64,000 nt of DNA from Brasenia schreberi (GCA_036023115.1 JAYKKT010000055.1:11848501-11912500), one strand, 5' to 3'; positions 24,953 to 38,120 are shown, counted from the stretch's first letter. Notes: generated from the letters alone by a model not told the origin. Numbers and translations: made by a program.

Positions 24953-25196
24953 TGTTCAAGAATTGAATAAAGAAGATTTTGTTGAGAGAACATTAGAACA
25001 ATGAAGGGAGAGGGATCGACCCTCTAGTGGATGTCGACCTGTTCACTCTTTTCTTGATTCTAAAACCATAAAATAAAATAATAGCAACTTAAGTCTTTAT
25101 ATATAATGGCTTTATAACTTGAAAGATCAAAATACCCCTAATAAGTAATCCTATCTTATGATGAATTTAATATGCTAATATCATGCTTCTTCAACA
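24953..25196 (-). repeat. Complete 5' LTR of Copia element 1
   Basis: Read on the minus strand it begins TGTTGAAGAA and ends TTCTTGAACA, i.e. TG...CA with nearly perfect 10-bp inverted ends, 244 bp long. A TATATAAAG box lies at about 25094-25102 on the minus strand. The primer site follows without a gap. Confidence 0.85.
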
Positions 25197-25559
25197 CTTA
25201 GGATTGTTTTCTTGTGCCTCTTAATTCTCTCTTTCTTCTTGTACTTGTTCATATTTTAGTATGCTCATTGGAATAAAAGAAATTACTTCCCTCTTCCCAT
25301 GAATGAAGGCATAACAACTTTATAAGAATAGCACTACGATACGATACAACTGATAATGCCTACAAAGCCAAACACCATTGATCATAAAAATCATCTACAA
25401 ATCAAATCACTAAATAATTGGTGCACAAGCCAAACTGAATAGACACAATACCAAACAAGTCAAGTGAGTACACCAAAGTTGATTTATTTCATGCACATCG
25501 TCTATTTATAGAAGATTTATTACAATGAATAAGAGACAACAAGGGAGCTCAAAATCTAA
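25197..25559 (-). mobile_element. Probable truncated 3' LTR of Copia element 2
   Basis: Beyond the RNase H end of Copia 2, the minus strand has a TATAAATA box at about 25502-25509 and transcription-start-like sequence, as in a Copia LTR. The LTR ends were not clearly identified; it abuts the 5' LTR of Copia 1 at 25196. Confidence 0.35.
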
Positions 25560-25701
25560 ATTCTGACAAAGACTTTGTAAATAAATATGCTTGTTGTAGC
25601 TCTAAAGGAAAATAAAATAAATTCAACTTCTTTAAACATTCCTTTCAAATATAGTGACAGTCAATCTCAATATACTTGGTTTGTTCATGGAATTAATTGT
25701 T

Positions 25702-26674
25702 TAGTGTTGTCTGACGCGTATCATATCGTGTATTGCTTTGCTCCATGATACAAGCATATCATATCATACTTTAATATTAAAAAATAAAAATAATATAAAA
25801 AATCAAGAAAAATCCAAAAAAAATTGAAAAAATTTGGTAATTGCAAAGAATTCATATAATGCAAAGTTGAGTACATATTGATGATTTGATCATTCACCAT
25901 TGAACAACTAAACAAAATTTACATATTTTGAAGTAAAAAATGAAATACATTTACATTTACATATTGTAATCAAGATCATCAACTAAATAATCTTCATCTT
26001 CTCCTTGTTGAAAATCCTCATCACCACCTTTTCCTTTAAAATCAAAATCTCCATCTCCTTGATAATATTGTTGCACTCCTTACAAATTAATCCATGTAAT
26101 GTCTTCTTTAGTTAGGAGTGTATTTTCTTCGCTATCTTCTATAATCCAGTAATATATCAAAATTATCCAAACTTATTCGATCAAATTGGTTTTCTTCTCT
26201 ATTTACCTTTTTTAATTGCCTACAAGAAAGAAAGAAAGATAACACCCAAATAGAGTGTCTCCTACTTCATGAATGCAATAAAAATCATATCCACACACTT
26301 AATAACTTCAAATTTTGTCATCCAAAAAAAGAAAAATGCAAATAATACAAAAAAACAACAAATATAAAGAATTTTTTTTAGAAAAACACTAAAAATATAC
26401 CATAATCCGAGTTAGGAGGCTTGCACGGACACTATAGAGCACGTTTTTGGACCCTTGAGGAGGAGGAGAAACACCAGAAGAAGGCATGAGGAGCTCCAAA
26501 AAAAGCACAAAAACCTGTAAAAATGCAAGTTTTTATTCGGCTAGGGCGCGATACGATACGGCCAATACGACACGATAACCTGTATTTAAGATATAGGTTA
26601 TTATATCATATCGTGGTTGCCCACGATACGATACGTATCACACCGTATGATATGGTGCGATACGAACAACACTG
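25702..26674 (-). mobile_element. hAT DNA transposon, 973-bp deletion derivative
   Basis: The ends are inverted: AGTGTTGT at 25703 and ACAACACTG at 26666-26674, with further GATACG/CGTATC-rich subterminal sequence at both ends. Inside, the minus strand (about 25970-26245) keeps the end of a hAT transposase: FDRISLDNFDILLDY, then DITWINL and a D/E/Q-rich tail. Flanking 8-bp sequences TAATTGTT (25694-25701) and GTACTGTT (26675-26682) match at 5 of 8 positions, fitting an old hAT duplication. Codon count across the site fits the Copia RNase H sequence without the insertion. Confidence 0.8.
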
Positions 26675-26682
26675 GTACTGTT

Positions 26683-26960
26683 CGAAGTAATATAGATGAC
26701 ATTTTTGTTGTCATAAAGTAATTGTGTAGATTTCTCCAAAGCAAACTCTATGTCTGCTAGTTGTTCGGTGATTCATGATATCTCAGTTGTTATAGCGGTA
26801 ATAGTTATATATTCTGCCTCCGTAGATAATAGGGACACTTTCTATTGTTGTTTACATCTCCAAGATATTAGAGAGTGACCTAAAAACACACAAAACACAA
26901 GGGTGGAATATCTCTCATTGACATCTCCACCCCAATCACCATCAATATAGGCAGTTAATT
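26683..26960 (-). pseudogene. Copia element 2 RNase H (first part)
   Basis: The minus strand reads AYIDGDWGGDVNERYST, then CVFLGHSLISWRCKQQ, a stop, and KVSLLSTEAEYI. These are the D-DWAGD--DR-ST, G-SWSSKKQ and SSTEAEY blocks. The frame runs to VIYITSN. There the hAT element intervenes; FHEQTKYIEIDCHYI continues the domain at 25630-25693 on the far side. Confidence 0.85.
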
Positions 26961-27172
26961 AAAAAGAGGATGATGAGGTTAGAATGATCCTCCTTTTATA
27001 GGTGTGCTTTGTGTATCTCACAATCTGCATAACAACACTCATGTGAATACTGATGGGAGCTTGTTGAAATTGACTTTCCATGTATACTGCATGTGTTATG
27101 TATGATCAAGTGATGATAAGATACGTCAAAACTCATCATTTGTCTATAAGGAGTGCGATTTAATTTTTCTTC

Positions 27173-27412
27173 CTATATAGTTCTCAATTTGGTCCCCATC
27201 ACCTTCGGTGTGCTCACCTTCTTGTCATTTGTCAATCTTGACCTTTTAACATCACTAGCAAATTTTGTTTCTAACATAAAATAACCTCTGTCATTATGAG
27301 TTACTTTTATTTCCAAGAAGTAACTAAGTACACCTAGATCCTTCATTTCAAATTTTTCATGAAAGTCACTTTTGATTTGCAATATTTGATTCTCACCATA
27401 AGTGATGATCAT
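27173..27412 (-). pseudogene. Copia element 2 reverse transcriptase, C-terminal part
   Basis: The frame reads MIITYGENQILQIKSDFHEK, then FEMKDLGVLSYFLEIKV and LTNDKKVSTPKV. These match the end of the plant Copia RT (DDMI-TG, F-MKDLG-L-YFLGI-V, K---TP). The preceding YVDD box was not confirmed because the upstream frame is broken. Confidence 0.9.
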
Positions 27413-29316
27413 ATACTATGTAGAAGTAGGATCACGATACCTACATTAGTTATCCTTACAAACAATACAGTGTCAGTATAATAAGAGTGAAAATCTCATG
27501 CATAGATAAAATTTTCAAATCTATCAAATCAATCCTTAAGTGCTTGTTTAAGTCCATGTAATACCTTTTTTAGTCTAAGGAGTGTCGGAGGAGGTATCAT
27601 ATATATTTTTTCACTAAGATTATCATTCAAAAAAATATTTTTAACATTCAATTGATATATGTCAGTTTCTAATATCATAAATAAAAATCAATATGCGAAC
27701 AATAGTGACACAAGCAACAAGAGCAAATATTTTCTCATAGTCAATCATTATTCTTATGAGTACCCATTACCTACTAGTCTTGCTTTGTATCTTTCAATAT
27801 ATCCGTCATTATGTGTTTGGACCTTATAGATCCATCTACAACTAATGATTTTTTTCTTTGAGTTTAGGCACAATGTCCCAAGTGCTATTCTTTTATAGTG
27901 CTTTTAGTCATCATTCATAGCTTTTCTCCAAGTTATTTTTTGTTTGGTGATAATGTTTAGGTTAATTGATACTCGATGTGATCGCTATGTGATTTCTATA
28001 TTGGGATTGAAATGTTTCATAAGACTCAAATCTTCAAGGAGGTTTTATTACTCTTTTGCTTGAGGTATTGTCATCTTATTTATTTCTTCTTATATAATAA
28101 TGTTCAAAAGGTCTTATGATATCTTCTCTAGCTTCTTGATCTCTAGGTTCACACTCTAGTTGGATCATATTTTCCTCTTGTGTTTTCTCATTGTCATCCA
28201 AAAACATATAACTATCTTGGGTATTTTTTTATTTATATTTATAATAATACTCATCTTCAATAAATTTAACATCTCTATACATAGAGTTTATATTCTTTTG
28301 AGTTGTAACATTTATATCTTTTTTATTAATACCATAGTCAAGAAAGACAAATTCAATAGCTTTGAGTCCTACCTTGTGACTCTTATCCGTATAAATATAA
28401 CACTTACATCCAAATACTTTTAACTGATTATAATTAGATTAATTTAAATACAATTTTTCAATAGGAGAACAATTACCTATTTAGATGATATCATCCGATT
28501 TATCAAGTATACAGATGTTAAAGCGTCTTCGGCCTACAAGTATTTAGGAACTTTACTTACTATTAATAGGATTCTAGTAATTTTAATAATATGTTTATAT
28601 TTTCTTTCAGCTAAACCATTTTGTTGGAGACTTTTTATAAAAGATTTTGATGTCAAATTTCATGTTCTTCGAGACAGTTTTTAAAGTCATTTGAGAGATT
28701 TCACTACCAGAGTCGGTTCTTAAAATCTTGATATTAGTTTAAAATTAAGCCTTGATCATATTGTGAAAGGTCAAAAAGTTTTTAAAAACTTTCGATTTGT
28801 ATTTCGAAAAATATATTCAAGTGTGTCGAGTAAAATCATCTACAAAAAAAACTTAATAGGTCATTCTTCCTTTTGAGGTTATGAGAGTGGGTCTCTAAAC
28901 ATTGGAGTGCACTAATTCGAAAGCCTTCTTTGTAATATGAGTTCTTTCACCAAATCGTGCATGATGTGTTTTGCCAAATATACAATCTTTGTAAACGAAA
29001 TCTTTCTTTCCATTTATCCATGGATAATTATTCATTTTGCTTAATCATGATGTCTCAATCTTTTGTGCCAAAGATAAAACTCATTACAAGCAATTCCACA
29101 TGTTTTAAAATTTATTATAGCTAAATTATCAATGTCGCAGAGACCACTTTCTCTATGTCCTTGCGCAATCACCTTCTTTGATAGATGATTTTGCACCACA
29201 CATCCATTTGGTGAGAACGTAGTAGTGTGACCATTATAACAAATTTGAGAAACCGAGAGAAGATTAAGATTTAATTTTGGTATAAAACATACTTGAGGTA
29301 TTTTAAAAAAACTATT

Positions 29317-29679
29317 TTATAAGTTACTAATTTCTTTAAAATCAAGCTTAGTTTCATCGGCCAAAAACACATGTGCTCTAATTTGTATGCATTTGTTTAA
29401 CAATTTATATTCATTTGTCATATGGAAGAAAGCACCGGAATCTAAAAACCATGGCATATCTTGATTTTTGGAAGAAGTTGATAACGCCAACCCGGAGATG
29501 CTTGCCTTCTCTTTAAATATTTCTTCAATGTAGGCCTTGATTCTTGAAGGTAGCACTTCTTTCTTGTTATCAATGGCAACCACTTGATGAAACCTTCTCA
29601 ACAAGAGAGGACACCAGGTCTTGATATGTCCACTCTCTTTGCAATAATGACAAATTATACTCTTATTTAGCCAAAGCAT
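29317..29679 (-). pseudogene. Copia element 2 gag Zn knuckle and aspartic protease
   Basis: The 120-residue frame has a full CCHC knuckle, CHYCKESGHIKTWC (C-x2-C-x4-H-x4-C), near its start. About 80 residues later it has the protease active site WFLDSGAFFHMT with the catalytic DSG. This is the gag-protease junction of a plant Copia polyprotein. It ends at a stop soon after the protease core. Confidence 0.9.
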
Positions 29680-29690
29680 TACATTACTCT

Positions 29691-31499
29691 TAAATTGTCA
29701 ATTTCCTTCATTATTTTGGCATGTAGAGACTTTTATATCTTCAATTAATTTATGGATCTATTTGTGGCAAGAACTACTTATTTGTTGTCTCTTGTATTAC
29801 TAAATCTAGTTTCTTTCATAACTAAATTGGCTAATATCTCATAACTTTTAGGTCTCGGTTTTCTATATAACTATAGTTGATGTGTTGTTATATGATCCAT
29901 GTCATTCTATTTTGAGTTACATTCTACCTTGAATTCTTATATATGTTGGAGTCAAGTGTAACTACTGAGATTTATGCTGAAATCTTACACCGTCATTGCA
30001 GACTTTGGGGAGTACAGTTGTAACCTTGTGGAATCATATTTGCCAGGTTCGTTTTCTCATTTTCTACATGTATAACATTTATACATAATACTTAATGTCA
30101 TTATAGGAGAAAAAAATTGTAAATATAGATAGTACAGAATCACACTTCACACATGAGAAGGGTTATGTAATTGTGTCGTCTTGTGTAAGTTCTACATTAT
30201 TGAATCATAAAAGATGCTATAATTATTGGAATTCACTAGAAAAAGGTAAGCATAACATTTAGGCTTTTTTGGTAATTTATTATTAGAAATTACTAAATTA
30301 CTTTGGAAGTCATAATCATGTTACCAATTAGTTCCTTTGTGTCCTCTATTGCAGCTTCTTCATCCGTATGGGATCCTGATGGACTTATTGATAGATAGTG
30401 AACATAATGAATATCCATGTGATGGTCCTAGAATAATGAACTTGCATAAGATGATATACAGATAGAGATGAAACAATAGTAAACCTGGCCTTTAGTTTCA
30501 TTTCAAACTCTAGACGGTGGAAAACAATTTCTTTCATCACCAAACCATATCATTGTTTCTAAATGATGTTACATTGGATATCCAAACTCAATAGAATACC
30601 CTCATCATACCGAACTTGCATCCGTAAGGCCTACTTTGTTCGACCCACTCTCCATCAGAACACACCAATGTTATGAGTATTGCCCCCATATCATACTGTT
30701 TCATATCATGTATGATACACTACATCATATCATATAATATAGTGTATCAGTTTGTATCATGTAATACAAGCCACATCGCACGATACAGGGTGATATGCAC
30801 CGTAAAAATGTCTAGGCTTGTAATGTGATTTTTTTGTGCTTTTTGTTTGAGTGCCTGCTCCTAGATAAGGATCAATCTGATTTGGTCCTCTTTAGTAAGA
30901 GAAACTCCTTGCCGTTTAAGGGTGATCTCCTAAGAACAACAACAATGCCCATGAGAATAAAACGTTTCAAAAATTCTCACCAACAGAAAAGGCAATTAAC
31001 TTAAGAACCTTACCAATTATGAGCACGTCTAGCTTTGGTAGGTTACCCAACTATGAGCACGTCTCACTATTTTACATAAAATATACATATTCATGTCAAT
31101 TATGTACCTTGTTAACAAGTTTAAGGGTCAGCTATTTGGACAGGCTTCAGGCCCCTTTGGGCCATTTTAGTTATGAAAAGTTGGCCTATGGCCTAGGCAG
31201 GGTCGAGCTACAGTTGGTTAGCGCTAGTTGGCCTATTTTCACAAGATGTAGCGGGAAGAAGATCCTCAATGTGCTAAGCTATCATGTCTCCAAATATTAA
31301 ATGATCGAAGTATTAAAGAAATACGTTCTCAATGGTTGTGGTACGCAGAGCAAATATTTTCTCATCTTACATATTCAAGTGTTCTCTCAAACATGCTTAG
31401 ATCTAACATCTACCACAAACTTCTGACAGAATGCTACAACAAAGAGAAAATATTGAATAACACAAAAAATTGTTCCCAATACGTCCAACAAATAGCATC
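29691..31499. other. Unassigned transposon-rich DNA
   Basis: The part next to 29690 may include Copia 2 gag but is too decayed to read. At 30970-31060 a TATGAGCACGTCT sequence occurs twice. At 31553-31578 a short piece resembles the RTE tail (GGGTCAGCTACATGGATTCT). A plus-strand frame at 31019-31300 has no known domain. Confidence 0.4.
30666..30800. repeat. GATAC/GTATC-rich inverted-repeat block, possibly a hAT end
   Basis: Many short palindromic GTATCAT/ATGATAC units occur in about 130 bp, similar in style to the subterminal regions of the hAT derivative at 25702-26674. Ends and target duplication were not found. Confidence 0.4.
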
Positions 31500-33517
31500 T
31501 GACAGACACTGAAATACCAGAGCCAAAATCAGAACCGAGAGTTTCCGTGCATTAAGTAGGGTCAGCTACATGGATTCTTAATCACCAAGTAATTAAAACT
31601 CAAGGCCTCAACAAAATGCCTATAACTCGGTGTATAGATCTCTTATTTTCATGAAATTTATCACTTTCAAAAGCTATAGATGTTAGCTTTTACATGAAAC
31701 CATCCTCAATGGATTTGGGTATGTATAGACCTAGTTATATTAGTTTACCAAACGAGGGTCATGAAACTTCTCTCAAAGGTAGATTCACTCTAGATGAAGT
31801 ATGCTTTTTAATTACATTTTTATGAACTTTGTATCCATCTAAAATTCATGGAAAATTTACTAGGTTTTTTTCTACGTGTGTTCTACTAAATGAAAAATTT
31901 TGGTAGTATTTTCCTTGAAAATGGGTTCAAAAAAAATTCGATAACCCAATAGGTTTATGCAGGATGATGAAATTTCTAGGGTTTTCTTATAGAAGATAAT
32001 AATACATCCAATTAGAAGGTTAATGATTAAATGATTATTCAAAAAAATTTGTTGAGGACTTATGATAGTTTGGGGAGGAAATGATCCACATATATCCCCG
32101 GGGCACCTCTCTAAGATGATTGCTCTCTTGAGAAATATATGTAATCATATCTCAATACCTTCCCGAATATTAATCCACCATAAGAGTGATTAAATATGTT
32201 ATCAAATGTAATCGGGCAACCATGTCTCTCTTATGGTTTCTTGAATTAAGTTAGGGACAACTAATCTAATGAAAAAATTGGACAAGGGATGATATATCAT
32301 ATAAGCATATAATAAGAAGAGGGAGTATAAGATATAGATATATTTGGAAAGAATCAATAGAAATTTACAAAGTGAAGGGATTTCACTCACCTATAGCCCA
32401 CTCCTTTGTGTCTCTAGACTCAGATAATCCTCCTTTTACAATGATGTGCCACGAAAATGAATGTTTTCTCTTGAGATGCAATGATTTGGGAGAAAACCCC
32501 AGTTTATAACGAATGAGACAAAATGAAAGGGGAGGAGAGGTGGCTTGAAGGCTTCTCTCTTGGTCTCTCTCCTTCTCTTGGATAATTCTCTCTTGGTCTC
32601 TCTCCTTCTCTTGGATAATTCTTCCTTGTCTTGCTTCCTTCTCTCTTGGGATGAACTCCTTTCTTCCTTGTGTTTTCTTCTTTTTGTTCGCCAAAGTTCT
32701 TTATTTGCAGGGACCAAACCAAATCAAATCTTTTTTCAGTTTACTGAGCACAATCGAGATCCAAATTCAATCCATCAAGAGACCAGTCCTACTGCATATC
32801 TGTTGGGGGACATCCACACATGAGAGAAGCAGTTGGACACCTGTGGCACGTGAGAAGAGGGAAGGAGGAGCTAGATAATGTGTGAAGGTTGTTGGTGCAT
32901 GTGTCAACGTGTGGGAGCTTTGCGTTGTAAGTCCGTAGCACTGTAAACGCTATGCATGTCAGGGCGTACATTGCGTGTGGTGCCGTGTAGAGTCTGGTGG
33001 TGGCCGATAGTGGCATATGATGTCTAGTTGTAGTGATGTGCGTGGTGGCCGATAGTGACACACTTGGTGGCCGATGGTGACATTTTTACCCTTTTTTGTT
33101 CTATGGGTGTAGGGTCGATTGATGTAGAATCTTCCCCATTTAAGGGTATTTTAGACTTTTCACTTGTCTCTTTTCGCTTTAACTTGAACAATTATCAAAC
33201 CTGAGCCTTTTGAGTTTTTAAGGTCATTCTCCTTTATCCTCCATGTTTTTAAACTTGTTTGTTCAATTTTTTGCCTTTTAAATATTTTATTTTATAGAGG
33301 TAAAATGGTCATTTTGTAAATATTTTGCAGGTAGAACTCCTTTTAATACCAAATATTCTATAACCCCTTACTTGAAGAAATTATGCTTGAAATAGTGAAA
33401 TTTTACCAATACAACCTTGAGATCAAAATGGTAATTTTTAGATTTTGTAAAGTTCGAAAAACTTTTTTGGTGGGGCTTGAAGTACCCCTCATTTTCAAGA
33501 AATTTTAGATGTTTATA
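31500..33517 (-). repeat. Left (3') LTR of the Gypsy element, with extra sequence
   Basis: Follows the right LTR along most of its length. It starts TATAAACATCT (TG changed to TA) at 33517, and the TATA box is changed to TATTTGCA. It differs by a 31-bp tandem duplication near 32560-32625 and by a roughly 250-bp stretch at 32880-33130 with three GGTGGCCGATAGTG-like units. The outer end near 31500 is unclear. Overlapping charged frames at 32383-32722 come from its CTTCTCTTGG-rich repeats and are not genes. Confidence 0.65.
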
Positions 33518-33530
33518 GATGCCCCCCCTT
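33518..33530 (-). other. Polypurine tract of the Gypsy element
   Basis: Directly before the 3' LTR start, the minus strand reads AAAGGGGGGGCATC, a typical plus-strand primer for reverse transcription. It supports the LTR boundary and the element's minus orientation. Confidence 0.6.
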
Positions 33531-34418
33531 TATCATCAACCAAATTTATTTGGTTCATGGAAAAGAATAACACCACTAAAATTTTTCTTCCAAGTCATTT
33601 AAGAGTATGAACTTTCTCTTTTTTTGGTAGGGAACTCACTTCTTGAACTTGGACTGTCCTAACTCCGTGGAAGGACTGTTAGCCACAGGAACTCAATGGA
33701 TCCAATGAAAACAAGGTCATTATAGATGCACATGAGCATGAGGTGTGTGATATGCAATGGATGAATCAAGTGTGTTGGAGACTCTACGAGACATTTTGTA
33801 ACTTGACGAGATCCCATGAAGGTTGGTTGTCTTAAGTGGGACGGCCTCTATGCCCATTTTCTTGAAGCTTTTGAGTTTTGTAAGATTTTTTTTTAAAGAT
33901 ACTCTCCCTTAGTTTCCATCTGATAGGACTTCCATATCCTATATTTTTCTTAACTTCGGTCTTAATTCTCCGTTATTGTGAAACTTTTTATTGTTGAAAA
34001 AACTTGACAATATTTCAAAACTCCAATTTTCACACTACAAGGCCTAATCCTCAAATAAAACAAGATTCAAATTGGTAGGTTCTATTTCTACTTTAAGACT
34101 ATAATGATAGACTTTTTCTTCTCTGGGATCAATGCTATAGGATGTAAGAAAAATTTTCACGGTCCCTTCTCAAGCGTCCCATGGTACAAAAGAAGAATTT
34201 TGAGAAAAGCAAGGTTTAGATTTTCATAAGACTTTCTTTCTTTTGTAGGAAGACCTCTATATTGGAGGTTGATTTTTCCTTTCCTTTCTTTTCTTTTCTT
34301 TGGCTTTCGAGGCATTAGGTCTTTGCCTATTTCTTTTTTTTGGAGAGAGTGAAATGGAAAACAACTTATCCCTTTGGATACTCGATCTAATCAAGTATAA
34401 CCTTTTTTCATAATAGCA

Positions 34419-36554
34419 TATACTATAACAACAACTAAGCCTTTTCCCATACTAGATGGGGTCGACTATATAGATTCTTTGTTTCCACAAAACCTTATCA
34501 TGTGCTATGCTAGTAGTTAACTCAATATAAACTAGATCATTCTTTATTGTTTCTTTCCAATACTTTTGTGGTTGTTCTCTTCCTCTTTTAATATTTTAAC
34601 AATCTAGTTTTTCATATTTACTTAGAGAGCATCCTTTTGTCTTTTTACATGTCCAAACCATCTTAAATAATGTTCTTTCATTTTGTCCTCTATTTGCGTT
34701 ACTCTCAATTTGTTTCTAATAACCTCATTATGTATATGGTCTTTCCTTATCTATCTCAACATCTTCATTTCTGCTACGGACATCTTTTGTAAATATTAAT
34801 GATTAATTACCAACACTCATAACTATAAAACATAGCAAGTCTAATTACTGCTATACAATATTTACCTTTAAACTTTAATGATATCTTTTTATCACATAGA
34901 ATACCTGATGCACCTCTCTATTTTAACCAACTGATATTAATTCTATGCATAACATCTCCATCAATTTTTTCCACTTTGAAAAATTGTCCGAAAGTATTTA
35001 AAACTTTTCTTCTCAAGGATGCAATGTGTGTCAATCTTAATTTTTATGTCCTCTAAAGTACCCAAATGATCAAACTTACATTCCATATATTTTGTCTTTG
35101 TTTTACTAAGTTAGAAGCCCTTACTTTCTAACATTTCTCTCCATAGTTCCAATTTCCTATTAACTATTTCCTTACACTCATCCGCTAACACAATGTCATC
35201 TGCAAATAACATACAATAAGGTACTTCATCTTGAATATATTTTGTTAACTCATCAATGACCAATATAAATAAATATGGACTTAAAGTTGATCTCTAATAT
35301 AACCTAATATTAACTTTAAATGAGTCTATTGTTTATTCATGAGTCCTCACACATATTTTTGCACTATCGTACATGTCTCTTATAAGGTTTATGTATGTCA
35401 ATATGATACCTCTATTTTTCAAGGTTCTTCAAAGAACCAACCTTGGTACTCTATTGTAAGCTTTTCTAGATCAATAAATATTATGTGAAAGTTCTTCTTT
35501 TTTGCTCTAAAATATTTTTTAAGACGTCTGAATAGGTGAATCACTTCAATGATAAATCTATCAGGCATGAATCCGAATTGGGTCTCTGTTATACTCGATA
35601 CTTGTCTTAACATACATTTAATAATTCTTTCCCATAATTTCATAGTATGGCTCATTAACTTGATACCTCGATAATTCACATAATTCTAAATGTCTCCTTT
35701 ATTCTTATATATGGTTATAAGTGCACTCACTCTACATTCCTCAGGCATCTATTGGTTCTCCATATTTTATTAAATAGTCTTGTGAGCCAAGTGAGCCCCA
35801 TCTCTCTTAAGATTTTATATAATTCTATAAGAATATTGTCTGCTCCTAAAGATTTTCCAACCTTCATATATTTAAGAGCCTCTTTGACTTCATTCTTTTG
35901 AATACGTTGCTAGAACTTATGGTTTATGTACTTTTCTGATTTATCTAACTCTCTTAAGCTAATACTACCATATATATTTTTATTAAAAAGTTTATAGAAA
36001 TAATTTTTTATCTATTTTTATATCATCATTCGCCACTAGAATCTTTTTATCCTCATCTTTGATACATCTAACAAGTAAGGTCCATAGTTTTCTTATCTCT
36101 AGTCTTAGGTATCCTAAAAATATATTTTTCACCTTCTTTTGTGTTAAACTTTTTATTTAAATCCTCTTAAATTTTGACATTTGTTTCACTAACGGCCTTT
36201 TTTGCTTCTTTCTTTGCTTTTTATAAGCCTATCAAGTTTACTAATCTTCTTGGCATCATGCAATTTGTAACATGCCTTCTTTGCCTTGATGTTATCTTCC
36301 ACCACCAAGCTTCTTTTTGTGTCACCTTCCTTAGATTCACCTAATATATCTTTTGTCACTTTTCTAATACGTATAGTTATAATATTCCATATATTAGAAG
36401 GTATACGTACATAATTTTAAGCATCTCCTTGAAAAACTTTCTATTTAAATATATCTTCTTTCTCATATTTGATATTCTACCATTTAGTTTGAAAAGCTCT
36501 ATGTACTTTATTCTTTTTTGTTCACTTTTTTACCTGCAAATCCATTACTAAAAG
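34419..36554 (-). mobile_element. RTE-type LINE, copy C, 5'-truncated
   Basis: Minus-strand copy with the linker and the full RT region, heavily broken. Readable pieces include [55 protein letters not shown] (catalytic FADD present) and YMECKFDHLG. The 3' tail is (CAA)n on the plus strand at 34425-34435. TCATAATAGCA occurs at both 34408-34418 and 36555-36565, a target-site duplication of about 11 bp. The insertion is in the Gypsy element between integrase and 3' LTR. Confidence 0.9.
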
Positions 36555-38120
36555 TCATAATAGCACATATTATTTGAAAATGTTTTGTTGTTTTGAACTA
36601 GGCCCTATTTTGTAAAATAAGGACTTTTGAAATGTTATTCAATGATTTTGAAAACACTCCACCTTTTCACCGAGCACTAATTCATAATTAAGAAACGTAT
36701 ACTCAACTTTGTCCTCTCTTCAAGAAACTAAAGGCGTTTTGTTTTGTGAAATCATTTCAAAAGAATTGGCGGTAGACTCTATACATGATATTTCTTGAGA
36801 TATTGGACGTTTATAGGGTCTACCAAGTTTTTTTTCTTGGCATCAATTAGTCAATATGCATTGTGAGTTACTGCCCCTCTTATGACATAGGGACTTTTCC
36901 AATTGGGCCGCCATTTTTCTAGAGGATATGGGATCCTTTGGTATATGGTCTTCAACATGAGATCTCCTACCTCAAAATGGTGAGCCTTCATTTGTTTCTC
37001 ATAATGTTGGGTCAGCCTTTATTAGTATGCTTGCATGTGATCCATGGCAAGGAACCTATTCTCATCAAGCAAGTCAAGCTCGGCTAGTCTAGTTTATTGT
37101 AGGGTCTCTACAGGTAAATCAAGTGTGACGAATGTGTGAAATGAATACAACTTGGTGTGAATCAGAAGTATGACATTTGTATCATAGACCAATTTAAAAG
37201 GTGTGGCATTTGTTGGAGTGCGTATGGAAGTTCTATGGGCCCATAGTGCCTCATATAACTTCTCATGCCATATCCAACCCCTTTCTAAAGTTTTGTCAAT
37301 GATGTTTATGAGGTTCTTGTTTGTGGCTTCAATTGGCCATTGCTTGGAGGGTAGTTGTAAACACCCACAAAATTTTCAAAATAAAAAATTTTTATCTTTT
37401 AGAAAATTTGTTTTTTTTGGCAGCTTTGAGTTTTTAAATAAAAATACATCAAATGAATTCATTTTGTCATCAAAATTTTCTAGCAACCTCAAAATGATGA
37501 TATATTGTATCCCTTTAAAAAAAATCAAATTTGGACAAAATTTTATAAAAATGACTATTTTGCTTCTAAGGAAAAATGATTTCAAACAATTTTTCTTTAA
37601 AGAAACAAATGAAAAAGAAAACATTGGGAATCAAACCCAAAAATATTTGTAAATTGATAAATTTATGAAATTCTAAAACCTCTGATATTCGAAAACAAAT
37701 TAACTCCAAATAAGACCTCAGAAATTTGCCCGATTGAGAATAGTCTCATCTTAAGATCTAATACCTAGAGTTAAAGTAGTTTGATACCCTACACCCATGA
37801 AAAAGGGTTAAATAGTCAGGTGGTTATATACTGACTCATAGAGCAAAAGTAGGTCACCCTTGCAAACAGAAAATGGGAATGAAATCGAGTGCTTTTTCAA
37901 AATAATATTTGAAGATTTTATTAAATTTGATGTTTTCAAATATAAAATATTTTTTTATATAAAGTGTTTGAAACCTATCATATATAAAACTCAGACCAAA
38001 AAGAGGCAAATTCCCTATAAAAAGGAGATGGCATGAACAAAAAAGGCAACGATTGAGCACCTACCAATTTCGACATTGTTGGGCAAGGTAATCTATCATT
38101 TTTAGTTTCAGGTATTAGAA

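Larger units (their letters stand above)
22471..25196 (-). mobile_element. Copia LTR retrotransposon 1, 5' half, with LINE insertion
   Basis: Minus-strand Ty1/Copia element with the 5' LTR at 24953-25196, the primer site at 24941-24952, gag from about 24753 and on both sides of a LINE insertion, a CCHC knuckle at about 23440-23510, and the integrase start ending at 22471. The integrase is cut at SNNGGEF, where LINE copy A begins; the reverse transcriptase, RNase H and 3' LTR are missing. Multiple stops and frameshifts show it is dead. Confidence 0.85.
25560..29690 (-). mobile_element. Copia LTR retrotransposon 2, degenerate, with hAT insertion
   Basis: Minus-strand Ty1/Copia polyprotein remains in normal order: CCHC knuckle and protease (29317-29679), pre-integrase and integrase debris (about 28500-29200), reverse transcriptase end (27173-27412), RNase H (26683-26960, continued at 25570-25693). 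The middle is AT-rich with many stops. A hAT derivative splits the RNase H. No 5' LTR was found at the high end. Confidence 0.8.

Noticed and set aside
31553..31578. Sixth RTE copy
   Set aside because: Only about 25 bp resemble the RTE tail, with no (TTG)n tract and no duplication; could be chance or a tiny remnant.
32383..32722. Highly charged ERERD/KKR-rich frames
   Set aside because: They come from a tandem CTTCTCTTGG-type repeat in the Gypsy LTR; a similar frame occurs at the same place in the other LTR (44835-45110).
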